Shown here one piece after another: positions 1-5,556 of a stretch of 5,577 nucleotides of DNA (positions within the stretch are counted from its first letter, which is position 1; each line of letters begins with the position of its first letter). The position numbers and the translations under genes were made by a program. The notes beneath the pieces were generated by a model. It did not search any database, was not told the DNA's origin, and worked only from the letters and a program-made list of their open reading frames with translations. Source of the DNA: GWA2-46-10 sp964361435 (lineage in GTDB: Bacteria; Patescibacteriota; Minisyncoccia; UBA6257; Colwellbacteraceae); NCBI GenBank assembly GCA_964361435.1, contig CAYIAN010000035.1:1-5577 (forward strand), written 5' to 3'.

Positions 1-136
1 ACTTAAATTGCTGCACGCCCGCAGTGGTCAGTAGCACCGAAGGGTCTGTGGGCAAAAGTGAAGAGGAGGGCACAACTTTATGTCCTCTCTTTTCGAAAAA
101 CTTGATGAATTTATCCCTTACTTCCTCTGATTGCAT
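1..136 (-). CDS. alaS: Alanyl-tRNA synthetase, N-terminal fragment (cut by window edge)
   Basis: The first 45 residues of alanyl-tRNA synthetase, the class II enzyme that attaches alanine to tRNA-Ala in the cytoplasm. The reading frame starts at ATG 136-134 and runs off the left edge. The translation begins MQSEEVRDKF, continues with FFEKRGHKVVPSSSL and then DPSVLLTTAGVQQFK. This matches the family N-terminus (FFxxxGHxxVxSSSLxPxxDPTLLFTNAGMxQFK), which includes the start of class II motif 1. The usual TNAGM is TTAGV here. The ATG overlaps the rpoD stop by one base (TAATG), and no Shine-Dalgarno sequence lies ahead of it, so translation probably depends on ribosomes finishing rpoD. Only the aminoacylation-domain start is visible; the tRNA-binding, editing and C-Ala domains lie outside the window. 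The identification is strong despite the short length because the block matches without gaps and starts at the expected distance. Confidence 0.9.
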   Translation of the reverse strand, partial: MQSEEVRDKFIKFFEKRGHKVVPSSSLLPTDPSVLLTTAGVQQFK

Positions 137-1449
137 TAGTAATCTACTAAACGTTTAGCCTCGTCGTGTAACCTTATCTTCTCTAAGGCTTTGGCTTCAA
201 TCTGACGGATGCGCTCTCTGGTTACATTGAACACCTTGCCCACCTCCTCTAGGGTGTGAGTTACTCCGTCATCCAGACCAAAACGCATCTCCAAAATCTT
301 GCGCTCCCTCTCGGTCAGGTCTTGAATAATATCCCTAATTTGATCTTTCAAAAGTTCCTGGGAGGTTAACTGGGTTGGCGTAAGGCTCTTTTCGTCCTGG
401 ATAAAGTCGGCGAGTGTTGACTTATCGTCGTCGTCTCCTATGGGAGATTCTAGTGACACAACTTCTTGAGAAATCTTTTGGATGTTCCTTACTTTATCTA
501 CCGGCAGATCCATTTCCAATGCTATTTCTTCTACCATAGGCTCCCTCCCCAACTGTTGCGCGAGTTTCCTTTTAGCCTGGGTGAACTTGGAGATCGTTTC
601 TACCATGTGTACCGGAATTCTAATGGTGCGAGATTGGTCTGCGAGTGCGCGCGTAATGGCTTGCCTAATCCACCAAGTGGCGTAAGTCGAGAACTTAAAC
701 CCCCTAGTATAATCGAATTTCTCAACCGCCTTGAAAAGCCCGATATTTCCCTCCTGGATCAAATCCGAGATTGAAAGAGGACTACGGTTTACGTATCTTT
801 TAGCAATTGAAACCACCAATCTCAAGTTGGCTTTAATTAGTTGCTGTCTTGCGGCTTCATCTCCTTTCAGAATTCTTTTAGCTAAATCCTTCTCTTCTTG
901 AGATTTAAGGAGTGGGGTTTTACCGATCTCCCTTAAATACATCTGCACGTTATCCGGCAGTGCTCCCTTGATGTTAGTCGCTTCCTTAAGTTCTTTTTCG
1001 GTGATCTCACCTGCTCCCTCTCCAAGGAGAGTTTCTACCTCAATAACCTTTAGGCTATTCTGCTCCAGCTGCTCGTATATTTTTTCTAGGAAATCAGTGT
1101 CTTCTTCGATAGCTGGAAAGTATTCAAGGATCTCCAGATCCGTCACAAAACCTTTTTCCTGACCACGCACAATCAAAGCGGTGAGCTGCTCTTCATTTTG
1201 AGAGTGCCTCTGCTTCGCTGTGCGCTTAGGCGCACTCGTTACTGGACGCTTGAGAGTCTTCCTCTTCAGTTTGGAGGCGGTCTTCTTTTTGACGATTTTC
1301 TTTTTGACTACCTTCTTTATCCCCCTCGCCCTCTTCTTTACTGATTTAACTTTCTTCGTATACCCTTTACGAACGACTTTCTTTACCTTTTTCAAGGATT
1401 TTTTCTTCAAAACTTTTTTTATTTTTTTCTTACGAGTTACTTTTGACAT
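136..1449 (-). CDS. rpoD: Primary (housekeeping) RNA polymerase sigma factor, sigma-70 group 1, with lysine-rich N-terminal tail
   Basis: Directs RNA polymerase to housekeeping promoters. Residues 1-82 are an extreme basic tail (33 Lys, 8 Arg, no Asp or Glu). Residues about 86-140 resemble region 1.1. Region 1.2 begins near 165 (DNVQMYLREIGKTPLL). Region 2 covers about 203-284, with the core-binding DLIQEGNIGLFKAVEKFD and the -10 melting and recognition segment YATWWIRQAITRALADQSRT then IRIPVHMVE. Region 3 spans about 285-345. Region 4 spans about 375-430, with FGLDDG and the -35 helix-turn-helix TLEEVGKVFNVTRERIRQIE. The near-consensus 2.4 and 4.2 helices mark a primary sigma factor, so standard TTGACA/TATAAT-like promoters are expected. 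The ATG at 1449 lies inside the 3' end of dnaG (20-base overlap, other frame); no Shine-Dalgarno sequence is visible and the next Met is residue 170. A later non-ATG start would remove part of the tail. The stop TAA overlaps the alaS ATG. Confidence 0.97.
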   Translation of the reverse strand: MSKVTRKKKIKKVLKKKSLKKVKKVVRKGYTKKVKSVKKRARGIKKVVKKKIVKKKTASKLKRKTLKRPVTSAPKRTAKQRHSQNEEQLTALIVRGQEKGFVTDLEILEYFPAIEEDTDFLEKIYEQLEQNSLKVIEVETLLGEGAGEITEKELKEATNIKGALPDNVQMYLREIGKTPLLKSQEEKDLAKRILKGDEAARQQLIKANLRLVVSIAKRYVNRSPLSISDLIQEGNIGLFKAVEKFDYTRGFKFSTYATWWIRQAITRALADQSRTIRIPVHMVETISKFTQAKRKLAQQLGREPMVEEIALEMDLPVDKVRNIQKISQEVVSLESPIGDDDDKSTLADFIQDEKSLTPTQLTSQELLKDQIRDIIQDLTERERKILEMRFGLDDGVTHTLEEVGKVFNVTRERIRQIEAKALEKIRLHDEAKRLVDY

Positions 1450-3154
1450 GTTTTATATGTTGCATTTTACGGCTGATATCGTCAAACTCCCTCAGCTTTG
1501 CCTCAAGAATTTTGTTCTCCCCCGCCCTTTCCGCAACCAGAATCTCTCCTTTTAGCTTTCTATTAATACTTTCCAGGTGTTGGAGCTCAAGTTCCTGAAA
1601 AAGTCTCTCCAACTCCAGAGCCTCAAGATCTCCGATGCCTCTCAACTCCACTCCAGGATGGAGACTCAAAAATTCTAACATCTCCTTTACTTCCCCTACC
1701 GGTTCAACTTTTCCTTGCATAGCTGCAAAAACCTGCTTGTACAATTCAGGCATCAACTGTGTATATTTCTCAACCCTTTCCCTTAAATCCTCTCTCGATC
1801 TTGTGATGTAGATTATCTCCTCGCAAATAACATCCTGACGAGTAAGCTTCCGATTCTCCGGGAGGGTGTTCGTTACCTCTTCAATCCCCACTCCGGATTG
1901 CAAAGCTTCCATCTCAGACACTAAATCTTTCTCTGGAGTGGCTACCCTGTAGCTCAACTCTCTTAACCAGTGGGCACGCTCCACCCCGCTCGAGAGTCCC
2001 GCAATTTTCCCCAGCATGTTTTTGACCGCCACCTTTTTGTCTTTGGCCGAAATCACTGTTGGGGGAAGATAGTAGCCAAGATAGTGCTCCATCGCGGGAC
2101 GCGCTTCCTCAATCGCTTTTCTTACAAACTCCACATCCGCCTCAGCCGCATCGGAGGGGTCTTTGTACTGCCCGAGGTCCATCACGAGCACGCTGAAATC
2201 CTCCGCCCCCGCCATATCGATCACCCTTTCTGAAGCCTTTAATCCAGCCTCATCTCTATCAAAAGCAACTACCACCTCATTCGCAACCCTCCCCAATGCT
2301 CGAAGGTGATCTCTGGTCAGAGCAGTACCGGATGTCGCCACAACATTTCTAATTCCATTTTGCCAAAGCTGCAGAAAATCCATTTGGCCCTCAACCAAAA
2401 GACCCCTGCTGGCATCGTGTATGGACTTTTTGCTCTTCCATAACCCATACAGCACCCTCGATTTATTAAAGAGCGGTGTCTCTGGACTGTTTACGTATTT
2501 TCCAAACCTATCGTCCGCTCCCGGCAGCACCCTGCCGGTGAATCCCACTGGTTTCCCAAAATGATTATGGATCGGGAATATAATTCTTCCCCTGAACCGA
2601 TCGAGATATTTCCCCTTTTCGGTTTTGATAGTGAGTCCGGCGCGTACGATATCCTCCATGCGAAACCCCTTATTCACTAATTCCACCGTCACTGTGTCGG
2701 GATAATCAGGAGAAAACCCCAGCTCAAATTCCTTAGCGGTTTCTCCGGTCAAATGACGTTCTTTTAAATAAGCAATAGCTTCCTTGGAGGTTTTTAGATG
2801 CTTCTCAAAAACATCTTTGGCGGCAGCCACCAACTCATAAAGGTTATTCAACTGCCTTTGATCCGCCGACGAAGTGTGCTTCAGATCTACCCCCGCCTTT
2901 TCCGCCAGAACCCGGAGGGCCTCGTAGAATTCAAGGTTCTCGTAACGCATGACAAACTTGAAAATGTCTCCCCCCTCCCCACAACCAAAGCAACGCCACA
3001 TCTGCCTTTCGGGAGACACCATGAAAGAAGGAGTCTTCTCCTTATGAAATGGGCAATTGGCCTTTTGGTTCTTCCCGGCGGGTTTGAGTTGTAGATATCC
3101 CTTAAGAAACTCCACCAAGTCCAATTTATCTTTTATTTGTTCTACTGGAGTCAT
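1430..3154 (-). CDS. dnaG: DNA primase DnaG
   Basis: Synthesises the RNA primers for lagging-strand replication and works with the replicative helicase. At 574 residues it is close to the usual length (E. coli about 580). The N-terminal CHC2 zinc domain has ligands Cys34, His37, Cys55 and Cys58 (CPFHKEKTPSF and WRCFGCGEGGD). The catalytic core shows LGFSPD near 145, DRFRGRIIFPIHNHFGKPVG at 185-204, and the KYVNSPETPLFNKSRVLYGL stretch at 219-238. The Toprim fold has Glu255 in VEGQMD and Asp299/Asp301 in FDRDEAG, then KDPSDA at 331-336, all consistent with metal-dependent catalysis. Gln257 stands where Tyr is common (VEGYxD). The C-terminal 140 residues are helical in character but diverged, so helicase binding is assumed from the family. 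ATG 3154 overlaps the ddl stop as ATGA, suggesting coupled translation. The last six codons and the stop overlap rpoD. Confidence 0.97.
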   Translation of the reverse strand: MTPVEQIKDKLDLVEFLKGYLQLKPAGKNQKANCPFHKEKTPSFMVSPERQMWRCFGCGEGGDIFKFVMRYENLEFYEALRVLAEKAGVDLKHTSSADQRQLNNLYELVAAAKDVFEKHLKTSKEAIAYLKERHLTGETAKEFELGFSPDYPDTVTVELVNKGFRMEDIVRAGLTIKTEKGKYLDRFRGRIIFPIHNHFGKPVGFTGRVLPGADDRFGKYVNSPETPLFNKSRVLYGLWKSKKSIHDASRGLLVEGQMDFLQLWQNGIRNVVATSGTALTRDHLRALGRVANEVVVAFDRDEAGLKASERVIDMAGAEDFSVLVMDLGQYKDPSDAAEADVEFVRKAIEEARPAMEHYLGYYLPPTVISAKDKKVAVKNMLGKIAGLSSGVERAHWLRELSYRVATPEKDLVSEMEALQSGVGIEEVTNTLPENRKLTRQDVICEEIIYITRSREDLRERVEKYTQLMPELYKQVFAAMQGKVEPVGEVKEMLEFLSLHPGVELRGIGDLEALELERLFQELELQHLESINRKLKGEILVAERAGENKILEAKLREFDDISRKMQHIKHVKSNS

Positions 3155-4119
3155 CTACGCACCATCGCGGCGTGTTTAATAAACGCCGCTTCTATAATGC
3201 GATCAAAAAGCTCTCCCCTAGTCATACCATGAGATAGGGCCGCCTTCAGAAGCAAACTATTCTCTGTCATTCCAGGAATGGTATCAATCTCTAGTACATA
3301 CAAATTTCCGTCTTCCCCCAAGATCATATCGGTGCTTGAAAATCCGGCGGCCCCCACTAGTTCGTGGGCCCTCAAAGCCACCGCCTGAGCCAAACCGGCC
3401 TCCCTCTCCAGTATTCTTGCTGGAATAATTGCCTCTGCTGCCCCTGGGGTATATTTGGCATTGTAGTCAAAGATGCCGAACTTTGGGACAATCTCCGTCA
3501 CGGGGAGGGGAAAGGCATGCCCCATACCGTCGTCTATAACTCCACAATTTAATTCTCTTCCCTGGATATGTTCCTCTATGAGCGCACTCTTGCTGTGTGC
3601 AAAAGCCCTTTCTAGAGCCAACTTCACCTCGTCTATGGTTCTTGCAATTCCCACCCCAAGGGAAGAGCCTCTATTAGATGGTTTCACTACCGCCGGCAGC
3701 GGAATATCGCTCCAATCCCTCTCCGCAGATTCATGAGTATTAAATACCACCGAATTGGGAACGTTCATGCCGTGAGCCCTAAAGAGCCTTCGGGAAAGAA
3801 TTTTGTTCATTGCCAGGGCGCTCGCCATATGATCACTCCCCGTATACGGAATTCCCAAATCCTTGAGTATTTCTTGAACGGTACCGTCTTCACCGTATTC
3901 GCCATGCATGGCAATAAAAGCTACGTCGGTTACATCTTTCAGGTGTTTTGGCTCTATCGGCCATTCCCCCTTACGATTTATAAGAACAGGGATAATTTCA
4001 TATTTATCCTTGTCCAAACTGGCGTGCACCACCCGTCCGCTATTTAGGGAAACATCGTGTTCTGAGGATGGACCACCCACTAACAGAGCTACCCTTGTTT
4101 TGAGGGGTTTCATACCCAT
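3151..4119 (-). CDS. ddl: D-alanine-D-alanine ligase
   Basis: Cytoplasmic ATP-grasp enzyme joining two D-alanines for the peptidoglycan stem peptide. At 322 residues the length is normal. Visible motifs are GGPSSEHDVSLNSG (15-28, Glu20 for the first D-Ala), MHGEYGEDGT (71-80), YTGS (92-95), the ATP loop VKPSNRGSSLGV (145-156), FDYNAKY (217-223), and LEIDTIPGMTENSL (276-289). Tyr223 matches the Tyr216 position of E. coli DdlB, which fits D-Ala-D-Ala rather than D-Ala-D-lactate product. Two conserved active-site positions differ: Ser262 stands where DdlB has Arg255 (GFSSTDM), and Asp279 replaces the Mg-binding Asn272 (LEIDT). Asp264 and Glu277 keep the other metal ligands. The ATG at 4119 has a weak AGG seven bases upstream; a second in-frame ATG follows at 4113. 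The stop TGA overlaps the dnaG start. The two substitutions leave activity likely but untested. Confidence 0.95.
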   Translation of the reverse strand: MGMKPLKTRVALLVGGPSSEHDVSLNSGRVVHASLDKDKYEIIPVLINRKGEWPIEPKHLKDVTDVAFIAMHGEYGEDGTVQEILKDLGIPYTGSDHMASALAMNKILSRRLFRAHGMNVPNSVVFNTHESAERDWSDIPLPAVVKPSNRGSSLGVGIARTIDEVKLALERAFAHSKSALIEEHIQGRELNCGVIDDGMGHAFPLPVTEIVPKFGIFDYNAKYTPGAAEAIIPARILEREAGLAQAVALRAHELVGAAGFSSTDMILGEDGNLYVLEIDTIPGMTENSLLLKAALSHGMTRGELFDRIIEAAFIKHAAMVRR

Positions 4120-4138
4120 AAATATACCTGGGATGGGT
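4114..4138 (-). promoter_or_regulatory. Small inverted repeat covering the ddl start codon
   Basis: On the minus strand ACCCAT (4138-4133) and ATGGGT (4119-4114) can pair as a 6-bp stem with a 13-base loop. The second arm contains the ddl ATG, and the loop contains the only Shine-Dalgarno-like AGG. If formed in the mRNA, the hairpin would hide the start codon and reduce initiation until an upstream ribosome opens it. The stem is short, so this is a weak call. Confidence 0.3.
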
Positions 4139-4142
4139 CTCC

Positions 4143-4598
4143 TTATTCAACTACCACCTTCCCAAAGAATTTGGCGTCAAGGTGATTGTGGTATCCCCAT
4201 TCACCTACCTCGTTGAAAGTAAATTCGAAGCTCCCCCCCGGAACGATACTTTCACAAGCATCAAAGATGCTGCCCCTCTCATCCGTATCACATTTTTCAA
4301 TGTCTGAACCAGGATATGCTTTGTGAGTTGGGTGCATCGCGGAAGCTGGCCAAAAATCAACGCTGGAATTATTTACGAACTTAACTGTGTCCCCTACTTT
4401 CACGGTCAAGGGGTTTGGAGAAAATCCTCCACTGGTGAAGATTATGACGTTCTCCGCACCAACAATCTCTTCCACTGCTTCCGTATTCTCTGTTTCCCTT
4501 ACCTCATCCACTGCGGGTGCCTGAGATTGGCTCATAAAGTACCAGGCTCCCAAAACGGCTACTACTACCAGCACTACAACCAAAAATGTCTTGTTCAT
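4143..4598 (-). CDS. Membrane-anchored cupredoxin-like protein with atypical metal site
   Basis: A 151-residue extracytoplasmic protein. Residues about 4-22 form one hydrophobic segment that could be a signal anchor; no lipobox Cys is present. An acidic linker (about 30-47) leads to a cupredoxin-like beta-sandwich from about 50: FSPNPLTVKVGDTVKFVNNS is the typical second-strand region, and GEWGYHNHLDAKFFGKVVVE the typical C-terminal strand pair. In classical cupredoxins that end carries Cys-x-x-His and Met ligands. Here the Cys, His and Met positions appear to be Asn, Asp and Phe, while His137 and His139 sit beside them. His89 and His92 (HPTH, after WPAS) could complete a His-rich site. Cys103 and Cys115 lie in an insertion and could form a disulfide. 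A type 1 copper electron-transfer role is therefore unlikely; metal binding or a structural role is possible. The gene lies between the carboxypeptidase (36-base gap) and ddl (23-base gap). No Shine-Dalgarno sequence is visible. Fold confident, function unknown. Confidence 0.85.
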   Translation of the reverse strand: MNKTFLVVVLVVVAVLGAWYFMSQSQAPAVDEVRETENTEAVEEIVGAENVIIFTSGGFSPNPLTVKVGDTVKFVNNSSVDFWPASAMHPTHKAYPGSDIEKCDTDERGSIFDACESIVPGGSFEFTFNEVGEWGYHNHLDAKFFGKVVVE

Positions 4599-4634
4599 TT
4601 GTTGCTAGGTTATGTTCACGACCTTTTAAATATT

Positions 4635-5537
4635 TCAATCAAAAAAGCTTATTAAATATTCATCTATCTCTCGCTGGTCTAAATTATAGAAGTCCATCTC
4701 TTCCCTGTGAAGTTTTCGAGCCAATTTTCTGCCCACAAACCTCCAGTGCCAGGGTTCAAATACATAGTATGTATTGCCCTTGGGATACGAAAGGACAAAT
4801 CCATATTTATACGCATTTTCCTGCAACCAAATGTATGCCTCGGTTTTCTCAAATCCACCGAGGGCTGCCCCCACTCCGATCATTGTCAGATCAACTGTGG
4901 TTCCCAATTGGTGTTCTGAGTATCCCTGATCCGCCGAGAATCGATTGGCCCCTGAACCATACAAAAATTTATATCCTGATTTGAGCGCAGATTGTGTTCC
5001 AAAAGATCTATAGGCCGACACTACATACATACTAACCTCATCGTCTACTGCCTCAGAGAGCATATCTTCCAAGTATGGCCAAACCGAAGCATGAATCTGC
5101 ATATCTTTTTCTTCATCCCATCGATATTCAACATCAATAGAGATAAGTTTTTCCGGTGTATAGTGTTCGTTCAGAAAAAATATCTTGGAGTATTTCTGTA
5201 AAAGCTCCGGGTCGGTTTTTCGTAACTTATCGAGCTCTTCAACGGTCTCCGTAATTTCACTGACTTGTTCTCCAAGCTCTTCAACTTTCTGCTTCTCCCC
5301 CACAAGCTCTCCTTGTAGGTTGGTTTTTTCACTTTCTATTAGAGCCAGGGTCTCTTCTTTGACGCTTAAAGTTTTTTCTAACGCAGTTTTCTCGGACTTT
5401 AAAGCGTCATATTGGAGCTGGAGGTCCCAGTACATATATCCAACCGTTGCCGCAAGAGTTAGCCCGCCAATCGCCAAAATAGGCACGCTCTTAACAAACA
5501 CTTCATTTAGATTCTTCAAATCCTTCTCATTATACAA
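4635..5537 (-). CDS. Membrane-anchored VanY-type D-alanyl-D-alanine carboxypeptidase (peptidase M15B) with coiled-coil stalk
   Basis: Predicted zinc D,D-carboxypeptidase removing the terminal D-Ala of peptidoglycan stem peptides outside the membrane. The chain has a short N-terminal segment, one membrane helix (about 17-37), a charged heptad-like coiled coil (about 38-108) and an M15B domain (about 115-290). Catalytic motifs are complete: SAYRSFGTQ (174-182, substrate binding), SEHQLGTTVD (207-216, zinc ligands His209 and Asp216) and EPWHW (261-265, general base Glu261 and zinc ligand His264). VanX dipeptidases share the fold, but VanY/DacB-like spacing fits better. The start is uncertain. 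No in-frame ATG exists before residue 35, and TTG 5537 is the first usable codon after a TAA at 5546-5544. No Shine-Dalgarno sequence precedes it, and a TATAAT lies within its first codons. A downstream start (TTG 5519 or GTG 5501) would still keep the membrane helix. The stop is TGA. It opens the visible gene block. Confidence 0.9.
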   Translation of the reverse strand: MYNEKDLKNLNEVFVKSVPILAIGGLTLAATVGYMYWDLQLQYDALKSEKTALEKTLSVKEETLALIESEKTNLQGELVGEKQKVEELGEQVSEITETVEELDKLRKTDPELLQKYSKIFFLNEHYTPEKLISIDVEYRWDEEKDMQIHASVWPYLEDMLSEAVDDEVSMYVVSAYRSFGTQSALKSGYKFLYGSGANRFSADQGYSEHQLGTTVDLTMIGVGAALGGFEKTEAYIWLQENAYKYGFVLSYPKGNTYYVFEPWHWRFVGRKLARKLHREEMDFYNLDQREIDEYLISFFD

Positions 5538-5556
5538 CTCGCATTATTTAAATAAA
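5529..5556 (-). promoter_or_regulatory. Possible sigma-70 promoter at the head of the gene block
   Basis: On the minus strand a perfect -10 hexamer TATAAT lies at 5534-5529. The -35 region is poor: TTTATT at 5556-5551, with a 16-base spacer, matches only three of six positions of TTGACA, and there is no correctly placed extended -10 TG. A transcript would start near 5522, which is inside the longest form of the carboxypeptidase gene and would argue for a later, nearly leaderless start such as TTG 5519. A chance match in an AT-rich stretch is quite possible. Confidence 0.35.
5544..5555. repeat. 12-base perfect AT palindrome upstream of the carboxypeptidase gene
   Basis: TTATTTAAATAA reads identically on both strands. 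It sits about ten bases upstream of the candidate TATAAT and covers the position where a -35 element would be. It could be an operator half-site pair or an UP-like AT tract, but it has no G or C and such palindromes arise easily by chance in AT-rich spacers. Confidence 0.3.

Noticed and set aside
466..774. Plus-strand open frames opposite rpoD, and similar ones opposite dnaG, ddl, the cupredoxin and carboxypeptidase genes
   Set aside because: All lie antisense to confidently identified genes and have no recognisable domains or ribosome sites.
1452..1485. Internal rpoD promoter: TTGACG at 1485-1480 with TATAAA at 1457-1452 on the minus strand
   Set aside because: The spacer is 22 bases, too long for a sigma-70 promoter, and the start would fall at or after the rpoD ATG. 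A 17-base spacer leaves only a poor CAACAT as -10.
1220..1555. Plus-strand open frame rich in Phe and Leu that looks like a membrane protein
   Set aside because: It is the complement of the lysine-rich rpoD tail: AAA/AAG codons read as TTT/CTT on the other strand. It has no start context and no family resemblance.
3151..4637. Recoded TGA (glycine), as in Gracilibacteria and SR1
   Set aside because: TGA acts as the terminal codon of both ddl and the carboxypeptidase at the expected protein lengths, and no in-frame TGA occurs within the genes.
4599..4655. Terminator between the carboxypeptidase and cupredoxin genes, suggested by a T run near 4641-4646 on the message strand
   Set aside because: The T run lies within the last carboxypeptidase codons and is not preceded by a GC-rich stem; only the AT-rich AAGCTT palindrome is nearby.
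3151..5537. Vancomycin-resistance cassette (vanY plus a D-Ala-D-Lac ligase)
   Set aside because: The ligase keeps the Tyr of FDYNAKY typical of D-Ala-D-Ala enzymes, and there is no vanH, vanX or VanRS-like gene. A normal wall-synthesis role is more likely.
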